A DNA stretch of 64,000 nucleotides from an uncultured Brevundimonas sp. (GCF_937863155.1 NZ_CALMFB010000069.1:1-64000), one strand, 5' to 3'; shown: positions 26,917 to 35,984, counted from the stretch's first letter. Notes: generated by a model from the letters alone, not told the origin. Numbers and translations: made by a program.

Positions 26917-28142
26917 GCGTCGCCTCTACCCCCTTGGGCCAGCCAGTCCAATGCACCCCCCGCCGCCACGACGCCCGATGCGAACGACGCCTGCAGCAGA
27001 TAGCCGCCGGTCGGCGCCTCCCAGTCCAGCATTTCGCCCGCCACGAAGACGCCGGGCAGGGCCTTCAGCATCAGCCGCCCGTCCACCTGGTCCCGCGCCA
27101 CGCCCCCGGCCGAGGAGATGGCCCGCTCCAGGCCCTGGATGCCGGTCAGGGTCAGGCGCACCGCCTTGATGCGCCGGGCCAGCTTGTCGGCGCCCAGAGG
27201 GACTTCTCCGGGAATCTCGCGCAACAGGGCGACGGCGGCGGGCGACAGGCCCCCGGCCTTTCTCAGCCAGTTTGTGACGCTGTCCTTGCCGCGCGGCCGG
27301 GCCAGGCGGGCGGCCAGCGCCTCGACCGACAGATCGGGCCTGAGATCGACGCTCAGCATCGCCGTCCCGTCGCGCGCCAGGGCCTCACGCAGGCCGGCCG
27401 ACAGGGCGTAGATGGCCCCGCCCTCGACGCCATAGCGGGTCAGCATCATCTCGCCGCGCACCGTGCGGTCGCCATGGGTCAGGGCGACGCCCTTGACCGG
27501 CTGGCCCGCGAACCGGTCGATCAGGACCGGAGACCAGGCGACATCGAAGCCGACATTGGACGGGGCGAACGGCGTCACGGCCACGCCCCGCGCCTCCAGC
27601 CAGGGCCGCCAGCCGCCGTCGGAACCCAGCCGGGGCCAGCTGGCGCCGCCCAGGGCCAGAACCACAGCATCGGGCCGCTCGGTCCGCTCGCCGTCGGGCG
27701 TGGCGAAGGTCTGGGCTGCGTCGCGCCAGCCGGTCCAGCGACTGCGGGTGCGCACCTCGACCCCCAGTCCCTCCAGCCGCCCCAGCCAGGCGCGCAACAG
27801 GGGCGAGGCCTTCATGGCGCGGGGAAACACCCGCCCCGACGAGCCGATAAAGGTGGCGGCGCCCAGATCGTCGGCCCAGGCCCTCAGGTCCGCCGCCGTG
27901 AAGGCCGCAAGCCAGTCCTCGACCAGCCCCTGCGCCGGGCCATAGCGTTCGACGAACCGCTCGGGCGGCTCGGAATGGGTCAGGTTCAGCCCGCCACGCC
28001 CGGCCATCAGCAGCTTGCGCGCGACCGAGGGCATGGCCTCGTGCACCACCACCTGCGCCCCGCCCCGGGCCAGCCGTTCAGCCGCCATCAGCCCGGCGGG
28101 GCCGGCGCCGATGACATGTATGCGGGGGGCGGAGGTGTTCAT
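26913..28142 (-). CDS. HI0933/BaiN-family flavoprotein (TIGR03862-like)
   Basis: This 409-residue FAD-dependent protein starts with the dinucleotide-binding loop HVIGAGPAGLMAAERLARGG and has the family motif KLLMAGRGGLNLTHSE, VVLALGGASWPRLGSDG, and the C-terminal FAD loop FVAGEMLDWEAPTGGYLLQASFASG. Members are oxidoreductases of uncertain substrate. The stop overlaps the start of the beta-lactamase-fold gene (ATGA). It is divergent from the Gre-like gene, with 49 bases between starts. Confidence 0.9.
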   Translation of the reverse strand: MNTSAPRIHVIGAGPAGLMAAERLARGGAQVVVHEAMPSVARKLLMAGRGGLNLTHSEPPERFVERYGPAQGLVEDWLAAFTAADLRAWADDLGAATFIGSSGRVFPRAMKASPLLRAWLGRLEGLGVEVRTRSRWTGWRDAAQTFATPDGERTERPDAVVLALGGASWPRLGSDGGWRPWLEARGVAVTPFAPSNVGFDVAWSPVLIDRFAGQPVKGVALTHGDRTVRGEMMLTRYGVEGGAIYALSAGLREALARDGTAMLSVDLRPDLSVEALAARLARPRGKDSVTNWLRKAGGLSPAAVALLREIPGEVPLGADKLARRIKAVRLTLTGIQGLERAISSAGGVARDQVDGRLMLKALPGVFVAGEMLDWEAPTGGYLLQASFASGVVAAGGALDWLAQGGRGDA

Positions 28143-28191
28143 CCTCCTCTCCTAGACCGGAACGGCCCGGCGCGGCATACGCTGATGCATC

Positions 28192-28668
28192 ATGAGCGTC
28201 GCCTTCACCCGCGAAGAAGATCTGGAAGCCACGGCCGCCGACCTGCCGGACCGGCCGATCTCGCCGCATCCCAACCTGGTCACGGCCGAAGGGCTGGCGG
28301 CGATCGAAGCCGAATTGGCCGCCGCGCGCGCCGCCTACGCCGCCGCCCAGGCGAAAGGCTCGATCGAGGCGGACCGCACCGCCATGGCGCGGGCCACGCG
28401 CGACCTGCGCTATTGGTCGGCGCGGCGCGCCTCGGCCCAGTTGGTCGAGACTGAAGCCGACGGCCGCGTCCGCTTCGGCGGCGCCGTGACCATCGAACGC
28501 GAGGACGGCCGCACCCAGACCTGGCGCATCGTCGGCGAGGATCAGGCCGACCCCGCCGCAGGCAGCGTCAGCCATGTCTCGCCCCTGGCCCGCGCCCTGA
28601 TGGGCAAGGGCGTGGGCGACGAAGCGACCGTGGCGGGCCAGTCGGTCGAGATCGTCGCCGTCGATTGA
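28192..28668 (+). CDS. GreA/GreB-family transcription elongation factor
   Basis: The product is 158 residues. The C-terminal GreA/GreB FKBP-like domain is clear (VRFGGAVTIEREDGRTQTWRIVGEDQADPAAGSVSHVSPLARALMGKGVGDEATV). The N-terminal coiled coil is compact (TAEGLAAIEAELAAARAAYAAAQ to RRASAQ), with an acidic tip around SIEADR where Gre factors insert into RNA polymerase. It resembles the GreB-like variants of alphaproteobacteria rather than canonical GreA. It ends 7 bases before the convergent aminopeptidase stop. Confidence 0.88.
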   Translation: MSVAFTREEDLEATAADLPDRPISPHPNLVTAEGLAAIEAELAAARAAYAAAQAKGSIEADRTAMARATRDLRYWSARRASAQLVETEADGRVRFGGAVTIEREDGRTQTWRIVGEDQADPAAGSVSHVSPLARALMGKGVGDEATVAGQSVEIVAVD

Positions 28669-28675
28669 CCGGGGC

Positions 28676-30319
28676 TCAGCGGCCCCCGGTCGCCTCGCCG
28701 CGCGGAATGGCGCTGTAGTCGCGCACGAACCGGTCCAGCAACCGCACGCCGAAACCGGCCGATCCGGCGGGTTTCCAGTCGTTGGGGCCGCCATAGGCCA
28801 TGCCCGCAATGTCCAGATGCGCCCACGGCGTGTCCGGCTTGACGAAATTGCTCAGGAACTGGCCGCCCATGCCCACGCCCGGGCCATCGCCCGAGTTGCG
28901 GATGTCGGCGATGGTCGAGGCGATCTCTCCTGCATAGGCGGGGTGTAGCGGCATGCGCCACAGCCCTTCGCCCGTCGCGCGGCTGGCGGCGGTCAGCTGG
29001 TCCGCCAGGGCGTCGTGCCGGGTCAGCAGGCCCGCATAGTCGTCGCCCAGGGCCGCGCCGACCGCGCCGGTCAGGGTGGCGATGTTGACGATGGCCGCCG
29101 GCTGGACGTTCGCTTCGACCCAGGCCAGGGCATCGGCCAGCACCATCCGCCCCTCGGCGTCGGCCGAGATGATCTCGATGGTCTTGCCGTTCATGGCGGT
29201 GACCACGTCGCCGGGGCGGCTGGCGGCGCCGTCGGGCATGTTCTCGGCCAGGGCGGCGACCGCGACCACATTCACCGGCGCGCCCGACCGGGCCAGCGAC
29301 AGCACGGCGCCCACCACGCTGGCGGCGCCGGACATGTCCATCTTCATATTGCCCATGCCCGCGCTGGGCTTGATCGAGATGCCGCCGGTGTCGAAGGTGA
29401 TGCCCTTGCCCACCAGGGCGATCGGCGCCCCCTCGGGCGCACCCTGGCCCTGATAGCGGACGATCAGCATCCGCGACGGACGCGGAGAGCCCTGGCCGAC
29501 ACTGAGCAGGGCGCCCATGCCCAGCCGCTCCATGGTCGGAACGTCCAGCACCTCGATGCTGACCCCGGCCACGCCCTGCAGCGCCGCGCGGGCGCGCTGA
29601 ACGAAGACCTCGGGATAGACGACATTGGCCGGCTCGTTCGAGATGTCGCGGGTCCAGGTCATGGCCTCGACCAGGGCCGCGCCCTGATGGTCGTACAGGG
29701 CCTGGGCGCCCTCGGCCGCGCCGGTGACGACCACCGGTCCGCGTTCGGCGCTGTCGCGCCCGCTGGTGCGATACAGGTCCGAGCGATAGTCGCCGATGCC
29801 CAGGCCAGTGATGAAGCCGGACGCCTGGGCCGCGCTCAGACCGGCGGCGGGCACCGTCACAGTGCCGGCGTCGGACAGGATGGCGCGACCCGCCACGGCC
29901 CCGGCGATCTGGATGTCGAATTCGCCGGGCGTCTCGCCCAGGCCCACGATCAGCACCCGGTCCCAGTCGCCCACCCCGCGCAGCGACAGGGTCTGGCGCG
30001 CCCGATAGTTGAAGCGGGCCGAAGTCAGGGCGCGGGCCGCCGCCGCGCGCGTAGCCGCATTCAGGTCCGCGCCGCGCACGTCCAGATCGGCAGCCGACGA
30101 CAGGGCCAGCACCAGAACGCCCGCCTCGGCCGGCGCCTGATCGGCGAAGGTGACGGCGCGCGGCGCGGGCGCGGCGGCGACCCGGGGGCTGGCGACGGCG
30201 GGCGCGGCGGCGCGGCGGCCGGACGCCTGGGCTTCGGCGGCGAAGGATGGGGCGGCCAGAACCACAGCCAGGGCGGCGGGTGCGACGGCGGCCGTCAGGC
30301 GACGCAGGATGATGGACAT
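28676..30319 (-). CDS. Exported M17 leucyl aminopeptidase
   Basis: This 547-residue protein is of the M17 metallo-aminopeptidase family. A signal peptide (MSIILRRLTAAVAPAALAVVLAAPSFAA) and an Ala-rich spacer precede the N-terminal macro-like domain. The catalytic domain shows LVGKGITFDTGGISIKPSAGM with the metal-binding Lys and Asp, MKMDMSGAASVVGA, and ISADAEGRMVLADAL where the family signature is NTDAEGRL. The C-terminal WAHLDIAG is present. Most M17 enzymes are cytosolic, so export is unusual. The start is at the ATG giving the signal peptide; a very long in-frame extension upstream is an artefact. Confidence 0.9.
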   Translation of the reverse strand: MSIILRRLTAAVAPAALAVVLAAPSFAAEAQASGRRAAAPAVASPRVAAAPAPRAVTFADQAPAEAGVLVLALSSAADLDVRGADLNAATRAAAARALTSARFNYRARQTLSLRGVGDWDRVLIVGLGETPGEFDIQIAGAVAGRAILSDAGTVTVPAAGLSAAQASGFITGLGIGDYRSDLYRTSGRDSAERGPVVVTGAAEGAQALYDHQGAALVEAMTWTRDISNEPANVVYPEVFVQRARAALQGVAGVSIEVLDVPTMERLGMGALLSVGQGSPRPSRMLIVRYQGQGAPEGAPIALVGKGITFDTGGISIKPSAGMGNMKMDMSGAASVVGAVLSLARSGAPVNVVAVAALAENMPDGAASRPGDVVTAMNGKTIEIISADAEGRMVLADALAWVEANVQPAAIVNIATLTGAVGAALGDDYAGLLTRHDALADQLTAASRATGEGLWRMPLHPAYAGEIASTIADIRNSGDGPGVGMGGQFLSNFVKPDTPWAHLDIAGMAYGGPNDWKPAGSAGFGVRLLDRFVRDYSAIPRGEATGGR

Positions 30320-30448
30320 GGCTGAAACTCCCCCTCGTTTTTGAACCGGTCGCGGACTATGGCCGGGCGCGGCCGGGCGGGGCAATGCGACCTTCTGGCG
30401 CCTTTGGGCGTTCACCGGGCGTCCATCTTCCTCATGATCTATGCGCCC

Positions 30449-30787
30449 ATGGCCCTTTTTCCTTCCGACAGACCCGAGCGCCGCACCGAGCCGCGCCGCC
30501 CGGCCAATGTGGCGGGCGTGGTGGTGGGGCCGGGACTGGAGCTGGGCTGCACCATCGTGGACGTGTCCGACCAGGGCATGCGCATCCGCCTCAGTCGCAA
30601 CCTGGCCCTGCCCGACGAGGTGATCGTGGTCGAGGTCGGCGCCGGCCTGGCGCACGAAGGGCGCGTGGTGCGCCGCCAGGGGGTTGAGGCAGGGCTGAAA
30701 CGCCAGCGCCAGACGCGGCTGGGGGGGCTGGTGCCCGCCCGACTGACCGCCGCGCGCGAGGCGTGGCTGCGTGCGGGCGGGCGTTAA
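30449..30787 (+). CDS. PilZ-domain protein
   Basis: The protein is about 112 residues. It has the c-di-GMP-binding pattern: Arg-rich RPERRTEPRRPANV (RxxxR) followed by CTIVDVSDQGMRIRLSRNL (D/NxSxxG) and a small beta-barrel. Such single-domain proteins relay c-di-GMP levels to motility, pili or polysaccharide synthesis; the partner is unknown here. The start is uncertain: ATGs at 30434 and 30449 are possible, neither with a clear ribosome-binding site. The stop TAA overlaps the opposite-strand stop within TTAA. Confidence 0.85.
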   Translation: MALFPSDRPERRTEPRRPANVAGVVVGPGLELGCTIVDVSDQGMRIRLSRNLALPDEVIVVEVGAGLAHEGRVVRRQGVEAGLKRQRQTRLGGLVPARLTAAREAWLRAGGR

Positions 30788-31569
30788 AGCGCGCCGAGCG
30801 CCCGGATCGCCACATAGGCCGCGACGACCAGGATCAACCCGGCGAACAGCCGGCGGCCCAGCACGGCGCGCTGGCCCAGACGCCGCGCGATCGGCAGGCC
30901 GGCCAGGGTTCCCGCCGCACCGCCGACGGCCATGGCCCCCACGACGGCCCAGTCGACCAGGCCCGAAACCGCATAGTTCAGGGCCGTGGCCCCGCCGAAG
31001 GCCGCGACGCTGAGCAGGGACGACGCCTGGGCCGCGACCAGACCCATGCCCGTCGCCGCCATCAGGCCCGGCACGATCAGAAAGCCGCCGCCGATGCCGA
31101 AAAATCCCGCCGCCAGTCCCACGCCCGCGCCGCCGGCCACAAGACGCGGCGCCAGGGCGGGGGTCAGACGCACCGCATCCGCCGCCGGATCGACCGGGCG
31201 CGGTCTCAGCATGGCCAATCCCACTACCGCCATGGCCAGGGCGAAGAACAACAACAGGGCGTCGCCGTCGATCCGTTTGGCCAGGCTGGACCCGGCCACG
31301 GCGCCCGCGACCCCGCCGAGGGCGAACAGGGCGGCGCACGGCCATTTCACCCGTCCCGCCCGCGCCTGACCGGCCAGGGCCGTCAGGGCGTTCAGCGCCA
31401 CTCCGGCGGCCGAGGCGCCGATGGCCGCGTGCGGATCCTTGACCCCCACAAAATACAGCAACAGCGGCACGGCCAGCACAGAGCCGCCGCCGCCGAACAC
31501 GGTCAGCAGGGCGGCGACCACCGCGCCGCTGACCCCCGCCGCCACCAACGGCTCCAGCCCCGTCGTCAT
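30784..31569 (-). CDS. TauE/SafE-family exporter
   Basis: This 261-residue membrane protein has about eight helices and two related halves (AAGVSGAVVAALLTVFGGGGSVLAVPLLLYFVGV and AGGAGVGLAAGFFGIGGGFLIVPGLM), the TauE/SafE sulfite or organosulfur exporter pattern. It lies 4 bases after the rhodanese gene and is the last gene of a repressor-rhodanese-exporter unit. The setting suggests export of sulfite or a related product of persulfide oxidation. Confidence 0.88.
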   Translation of the reverse strand: MTTGLEPLVAAGVSGAVVAALLTVFGGGGSVLAVPLLLYFVGVKDPHAAIGASAAGVALNALTALAGQARAGRVKWPCAALFALGGVAGAVAGSSLAKRIDGDALLLFFALAMAVVGLAMLRPRPVDPAADAVRLTPALAPRLVAGGAGVGLAAGFFGIGGGFLIVPGLMAATGMGLVAAQASSLLSVAAFGGATALNYAVSGLVDWAVVGAMAVGGAAGTLAGLPIARRLGQRAVLGRRLFAGLILVVAAYVAIRALGAL

Positions 31570-31573
31570 GAGG

Positions 31574-32110
31574 TCAGGCCGTCCGCGCCGCCGGTCGGTT
31601 CCACGGCATGACCGCCAGCAACCGCGCCATGCCGCAGAAGCCGGTGGCCCCGGCCACGAACAGGCCCGCGCCGACAAAGGCCGCCAGCGCCCAGAAGGCC
31701 GGATGCACCCACAGGCCCAGGGCCACCCCCAGCAGCACCAGGGCGCCGGCCGCCATCTGCACCTGGCGCATCAGTTCCAGCGGCGCCTTGCGGTTCACCA
31801 CGGTGGGCAGGCCCGCCGCCTTCCACGCCTCCAGCCCGCCTTCCAGCACATAGGCGTCGCCCAGGACGCGCGAGGCCAGACGGTCGCAGTTGACGCCGGT
31901 GCGGTTTCCCGTCCGGCACATGAACACGACCTCGCGGCCGGGCTGAAGCTCCAGATGCGCCGCTTCGAAGGCGGACAGGGGCGCCGAGGTCGCCTGGGCG
32001 ATGCGTTCGCGCGCCGCCTCGTCGGGCTCGCGGATATCGACCAGCACGGCGTCGCCGCGCTTCAGCCGGTCGGCCACATCGGCCGGGGACAGGGGGATCA
32101 GGACGCTCAT
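31574..32110 (-). CDS. Membrane-anchored rhodanese
   Basis: The product is 178 residues. Residues 1-110 form a rhodanese domain with the active-site loop FMCRTGNRTGVNCDRL, the catalytic Cys being in MCRTGNR. A DUF2892-like tail with two membrane helices (MAAGALVLLGVALGLWV and FWALAAFVGAGLFVAGATG) follows. It can move sulfane sulfur between thiols at the inner membrane face. It starts 11 bases after the ArsR-type repressor, matching bigR-type operons. Confidence 0.9.
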   Translation of the reverse strand: MSVLIPLSPADVADRLKRGDAVLVDIREPDEAARERIAQATSAPLSAFEAAHLELQPGREVVFMCRTGNRTGVNCDRLASRVLGDAYVLEGGLEAWKAAGLPTVVNRKAPLELMRQVQMAAGALVLLGVALGLWVHPAFWALAAFVGAGLFVAGATGFCGMARLLAVMPWNRPAARTA

Positions 32111-32121
32111 CGCGCACACTC

Positions 32122-32442
32122 TCAGTTTTTGGGGGGACAGTAGATCTCGGCCAGCAGGGCGATGACCCGCGCCACGGCCGGGTCGGCGATGGCGTAGTGC
32201 ATGGCCACGCCGTCGCGACGCGCGGCGACCAGCCCGTCCTGGCGCAACAGGGCCAGATGCTGGGACAGGGCCGATTGCGACAGGCCGACCTCGGCCGCCA
32301 GGTCGCCGACCTGACGTTCGCCATCGGTGAGGCGGCACAGGATCATCAGGCGGTTGCGGTTCGACAGCGCCTTCATCAGGCGCGCCGCCTCGTCCGCATG
32401 CGCCTTGAAGGCGTCCAGGCCGATCTGCTGAAGTTCGATCAT
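32122..32442 (-). CDS. ArsR-family persulfide-sensing repressor (BigR/SqrR-like)
   Basis: This 106-residue winged-helix regulator has the ArsR core HADEAARLMKALSNRNRLMILC and the recognition helix SQSALSQHLALLRQDGLV. It carries two cysteines, Cys36 and Cys102, at the spacing used by BigR/SqrR proteins to form a disulfide or tetrasulfide link on exposure to sulfide or persulfide. The context (rhodanese, TauE/SafE, divergent persulfide dioxygenase) supports that role. A large AT-rich dyad lies right upstream of the start. Confidence 0.9.
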   Translation of the reverse strand: MIELQQIGLDAFKAHADEAARLMKALSNRNRLMILCRLTDGERQVGDLAAEVGLSQSALSQHLALLRQDGLVAARRDGVAMHYAIADPAVARVIALLAEIYCPPKN

Positions 32443-32448
32443 GGCGCC

Positions 32449-32489
32449 TATATATCAGTACTTGCTAATTTAGCAATACCTAATATATT
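32449..32489. promoter_or_regulatory. Large dyad operator between repressor and persulfide dioxygenase genes
   Basis: The core TTGCTAA-T-TTAGCAA (32462-32476) is a perfect 7-base dyad. Outer arms ATATAT at both ends extend the symmetry around the same centre (32469) to 41 bases with a few mismatches. It begins 7 bases before the repressor start and ends 24 bases before the hydrolase start, so one site can control both directions. AT-rich operators of this kind are used by BigR-type repressors. Confidence 0.7.
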
Positions 32490-32512
32490 GGGCGCAACAG
32501 AGGAGCCTCCCC

Positions 32513-33379
32513 ATGACCGCCTCCCCCATCGTCGAAGGCCTGTTTGATCCGACGACCCACACCATCACCTATATCGTCGCCGACCCCGCCACGGGGCGCG
32601 CCGCCGTCATCGACCCGGTGCTGGACTATGACGCCGCCAGCGGCCGCACCGGCGTCGGTTCGCTGGAGGCCGTTCTGGCGCGCGTCGCTGAACGCGGCTG
32701 GACTCTGGACCGGGTGCTGGAGACCCACGCCCACGCCGACCACCTGACCGGGGCGCACGAGATCAAGGTCCGCACCGGCGTCCCCATCGGCATCGGCGAC
32801 CGCATCGGCGGGGTGCAGAAGACCTTTGGCGACCTGTTCGAGGCGACGGACGTCAGGCCCGACGGCGCCGCGTTCGACGCCCTGTATGGCGACGGCGACC
32901 GGTTCGACCTGGGCGAGCTGACGGTCCAGGTGATGCACACGCCCGGCCACACCCCGGCCTGCGTCAGCTATGTGATCGGCGACGCCGTCTTCGTGGGCGA
33001 CACCCTGTTCATGCCCGACTACGGCACGGCGCGGTGCGACTTTCCCGGCGGCGATGCGCGGACCCTGTATCGCTCGATCCAGCGCATCCTGAACCTGCCG
33101 GGCGAAACCCGCGTGTTCGTGGGCCACGACTATCTGCCCGAGGGGCGCGGCGACTATCGCTGGGAAACCACGGTGGCCGACGAGAAGGCGCACAACATCC
33201 ATGTCGGCGGCGGCCGTTCGGAAGACGACTTCACCACCATGCGCGAGGCGCGCGATGCGACGCTGAAGGTTCCGGCCCTGCTGCTGCCCGCGCTTCAGGT
33301 GAACATCCGCGCCGGCGAACTGCCGCCGGCCGAGACGTCGGGCCAACGGTTCCTGAAAATCCCGCTGAACGGCCTATAG
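32513..33379 (+). CDS. Persulfide dioxygenase-like metallo-beta-lactamase-fold protein (Blh/ETHE1-like)
   Basis: This 288-residue protein has the metal-binding motif ETHAHADHLTG (HxHxDH), HTPGHTPACVSYV, GDTLFMPDYGTARCDFPGG and VGHDYLPEGR. The HADHLTGA and GTARCDFPGG pattern is that of the ETHE1/Blh persulfide dioxygenases, which oxidise glutathione persulfide to sulfite with a single iron. It starts behind GAGGAG at a normal distance, divergent from the BigR-like repressor. The stop shares a CTATAG palindrome with the convergent gene. Confidence 0.92.
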   Translation: MTASPIVEGLFDPTTHTITYIVADPATGRAAVIDPVLDYDAASGRTGVGSLEAVLARVAERGWTLDRVLETHAHADHLTGAHEIKVRTGVPIGIGDRIGGVQKTFGDLFEATDVRPDGAAFDALYGDGDRFDLGELTVQVMHTPGHTPACVSYVIGDAVFVGDTLFMPDYGTARCDFPGGDARTLYRSIQRILNLPGETRVFVGHDYLPEGRGDYRWETTVADEKAHNIHVGGGRSEDDFTTMREARDATLKVPALLLPALQVNIRAGELPPAETSGQRFLKIPLNGL

Positions 33380-35200
33380 GGCCGCGGGGCGCAGCGGTCC
33401 CAGCACGGCGACCAGATCCGGCGCCGCCAGGGCCGCGGCAGGGGCCAGCCAGTCATCCGGCATGGCCGCGACCAGGGCGCGGGCCTCTTCGGCCTGGCCC
33501 GCCCGCATCAGGCAATAGGCCAGCAACAGCCCGTGGCCCGGCCCGTCCGGCTCCAGAGCATAGGCGCGGCGCGCCGCCGCCACGGCCGCCTCGAACCGGC
33601 CCAGGCCGGACTGGATTTCCGCCAGCTGGCGCCAGCCCCCCCCGATGTGGTCCACCCGCTCCAGCGCCGCCGTCTGCTCCCGCTCGGCCTCTTCAAGCCG
33701 GCCCAGGCGCTTGTAGGCGTCGGCCAGCATGAATTTGCGGTGCGGCCCCAGTTGGCCTGCCGCGCTGATCGGGGCCAGTTCGGCGATCACGGCCCGATCC
33801 GCCTCGGCGCGCACCGCCGTCTCGGCCCGGCGTTCCAGCCGCATCAGCGCGTCCGCGCTCAGGGCGGCGCCCAGCGCGGCCTCGATGTCCTTGGCCAGTC
33901 GTACGGCCTTGGCCGGCGTCATCACCCGCGCCAACCCGTCTTGCAGCAGGCCGGCCGCCGCCAGCCGCGCCAGCTGTCCCGTCGCCTGATCCAGGGGCGA
34001 CGCCTCGGCGTCCAGCCACGCCCAGGCCCGCGCGACCGCATCCGCCACGACCGACGGCGGCGCACTGTCGGCCACGCGCGACATCAGGGCGCCGACCCCG
34101 TCGTCCGCCGCCAGCTGCACCACGGCCCGCGCCGCCAGACGCGCGGCCGCCCCCTGCCAGTTGATGTCGCGCGGCCGCAGCGCCAGTCCGGCCAGCAGGG
34201 CCGACAGCCCCTCCGCCATCTGTCCCGCGTCGATCAGCGCCTCGCCCGCCGCGAACAGCCAGCCGTCCAGCACCTGGGGCGACACGGCCTCGACGGGCGC
34301 CGCCATCAGGCGATCCAAGGCGTCCGGCCCCTGTGCGTCCAGAGCCGCCAAAGCCACGGCCTGAGCGGGCGACGGCGCGGCCTCTCCCTTCAGGGCGGCG
34401 ACCGCCATGACCCGCGTGCCCAGGCTGTCGACCGTCAGCCCCCCCACATGCGGATAGGCGTCATAGGCCAGGCCCGACGCCTCCAGATGGGCATGCATGT
34501 CGACATGGATGTGCCGCCACGCGCCCGGATCGGCGATGGCGCGGCCGAACAGGGTGGCGTAGCGGTCCATCTCCACCGAGCCGCCGACCGCGAACAGGTC
34601 CGACACGAAATGGCCCGCCGGGCGATAGGCGTCCACCAGGATGCGGCCCGGCCCGGTTCCCTCGGCGATCGCGGCCATATTCAGGCGTTCCAGCACCAGA
34701 TCGGGCCGCGTGCGCACCACATGATCGAAACGGCGGCCCGCCTGGCGTTCCAGCCGCCGCTTGATCTCATTGGCCCGCCAGATGCGGTACAGCATCTTCA
34801 GCGTATTGGCGTCTTCGCGCGGCGTATCGAACCCCAGGTCCAGCACGTCCGGCGCTTCCAGGTCGATCACGGCGTCAGGCAGCCAGCGGCGCACCCGCGC
34901 CTGGACCGCCTCGGCCTGATCGGTGGCGCCGGCGCTGAGCGTCTCGGCAAGGCCCGGCAGCATGGGCCAGAACTCGCGATAGTCGAACCAGGCCCACGGC
35001 AGACGGACCCAGGCGTCCTCTTCCAGGATGCGGCTGATCTGGGGCAGGTTGACCGCGCCGTCCAGCTTGCGGCCGGCCCGGCTCCACAGCGAGACGACGA
35101 CCGTCGCATCCAGCCCCCGGATCGCCTGGGCCAGGCTTTCCAGGCCGGCGTCGGATTGCCTCAGCTGGCCGGAAACGCAGACGGCGATGGTCGGCTTCAC
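33374..35200 (-). CDS. Glycosyltransferase-like / TPR protein of a surface-glycan cassette
   Basis: The protein is 608 residues. The N-terminal third starts IAVCVSGQLRQSD and contains RRFDHVVRTRPDLVLERLN, phrases found in proteins annotated as capsule or glycan-modifying transferases of unclear family. The C-terminal third is tetratricopeptide-like (HRKFMLADAYKRLGRLEEAEREQTAALERVD, GRFEAAVAAARRAYALEPD). No signal peptide or membrane helix. It is last in the HAD/NTase-kinase/NTase run, 61 bases after the nucleotidyltransferase. The function as a transferase is inferred from context. Confidence 0.7.
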   Translation of the reverse strand: MKPTIAVCVSGQLRQSDAGLESLAQAIRGLDATVVVSLWSRAGRKLDGAVNLPQISRILEEDAWVRLPWAWFDYREFWPMLPGLAETLSAGATDQAEAVQARVRRWLPDAVIDLEAPDVLDLGFDTPREDANTLKMLYRIWRANEIKRRLERQAGRRFDHVVRTRPDLVLERLNMAAIAEGTGPGRILVDAYRPAGHFVSDLFAVGGSVEMDRYATLFGRAIADPGAWRHIHVDMHAHLEASGLAYDAYPHVGGLTVDSLGTRVMAVAALKGEAAPSPAQAVALAALDAQGPDALDRLMAAPVEAVSPQVLDGWLFAAGEALIDAGQMAEGLSALLAGLALRPRDINWQGAAARLAARAVVQLAADDGVGALMSRVADSAPPSVVADAVARAWAWLDAEASPLDQATGQLARLAAAGLLQDGLARVMTPAKAVRLAKDIEAALGAALSADALMRLERRAETAVRAEADRAVIAELAPISAAGQLGPHRKFMLADAYKRLGRLEEAEREQTAALERVDHIGGGWRQLAEIQSGLGRFEAAVAAARRAYALEPDGPGHGLLLAYCLMRAGQAEEARALVAAMPDDWLAPAAALAAPDLVAVLGPLRPAAL

Positions 35201-35261
35201 GTCTTACCCCGATGAACTCGGGCCATCGCTTAGACCCTGAACGGACCCGCGCCAAGCCGGA

Positions 35262-35984
35262 TCAACCCAGGCGACGCCGCGCCTCCAGATATTCGTCGGG
35301 CACGCCGCAGAAGATGATTTCGTCGGGCCCGATCATCCGATGACGGATGTCCGCTCCCTCGGCGATCAGATGATTATACAGGGGCGCCACATACAGTTCG
35401 CTCCACCCCCCTGCCGCGCGTTCGGCCGCCAGGGCGCGACGGAAGTCTCCGGCGCGGGCGAAATGATAAAGGCCGGTACAGCACAGGTCCGAGATGGGGC
35501 GTTTCTCGGCCGTCTCGATCACCCGGTCCGACCCCGGCGCCGTGCGGACATAGGACCAGTTGGCCCCCTCGCCCCGGAACACCTCCAGATAGCCGTCGGC
35601 CGTGGCCATCCAGTCGGTGTCGGGGTGCCGGAAACCGGGGCGGAAGGTGTCGATGTTGAAGATGGTCAGGGGCGCGGCGTCGGCGGCGCCCATGGCGTCA
35701 AGCCCCCGCTCGACCGTCTCGGCCTGACCGGCCGTGGGCTGGTCCAGTTCGACCAGGCGCCAGTCCCTGATGCCCAGCGCCTTCGCCTCGCACGCGATGA
35801 AGTCGGCGGGCGCCAGGGCCGCCGAGGCGATGAACAGAAAGGGCGTGTCCGCCGCATAGGCCGAGAAACCGCCGACCGCATGGGTGAAGACCGTCCCGGA
35901 CCCCATGGGCAGTTCGTATTTGGGTCGGTCGTATCCGGCGGCGGTAAAGCGGCTGGACCGCCCGGCCATGGGGATGACGATCAT
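35262..35984 (-). CDS. Sugar- or polyol-phosphate nucleotidyltransferase
   Basis: This 240-residue protein is a single nucleotidyltransferase domain: MAGRSSRFTAAGYDRPKYELP matches the GxxxR-PK nucleotide-binding start (Lys22), and TIFNIDTFRPGF has the metal-binding Asp of the family. It likely activates a small phosphate ester with CTP or another nucleotide for surface polysaccharide decoration. The start overlaps the stop of the preceding fusion gene by 4 bases, so the two are co-translated. Confidence 0.82.
   Translation of the reverse strand: MIVIPMAGRSSRFTAAGYDRPKYELPMGSGTVFTHAVGGFSAYAADTPFLFIASAALAPADFIACEAKALGIRDWRLVELDQPTAGQAETVERGLDAMGAADAAPLTIFNIDTFRPGFRHPDTDWMATADGYLEVFRGEGANWSYVRTAPGSDRVIETAEKRPISDLCCTGLYHFARAGDFRRALAAERAAGGWSELYVAPLYNHLIAEGADIRHRMIGPDEIIFCGVPDEYLEARRRLG

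Noticed and set aside
28676..31345. 889-codon extension of the aminopeptidase
   Set aside because: The extension crosses the PilZ gene and the TauE gene on the other frames; the signal-peptide start at 30319 is the natural start.
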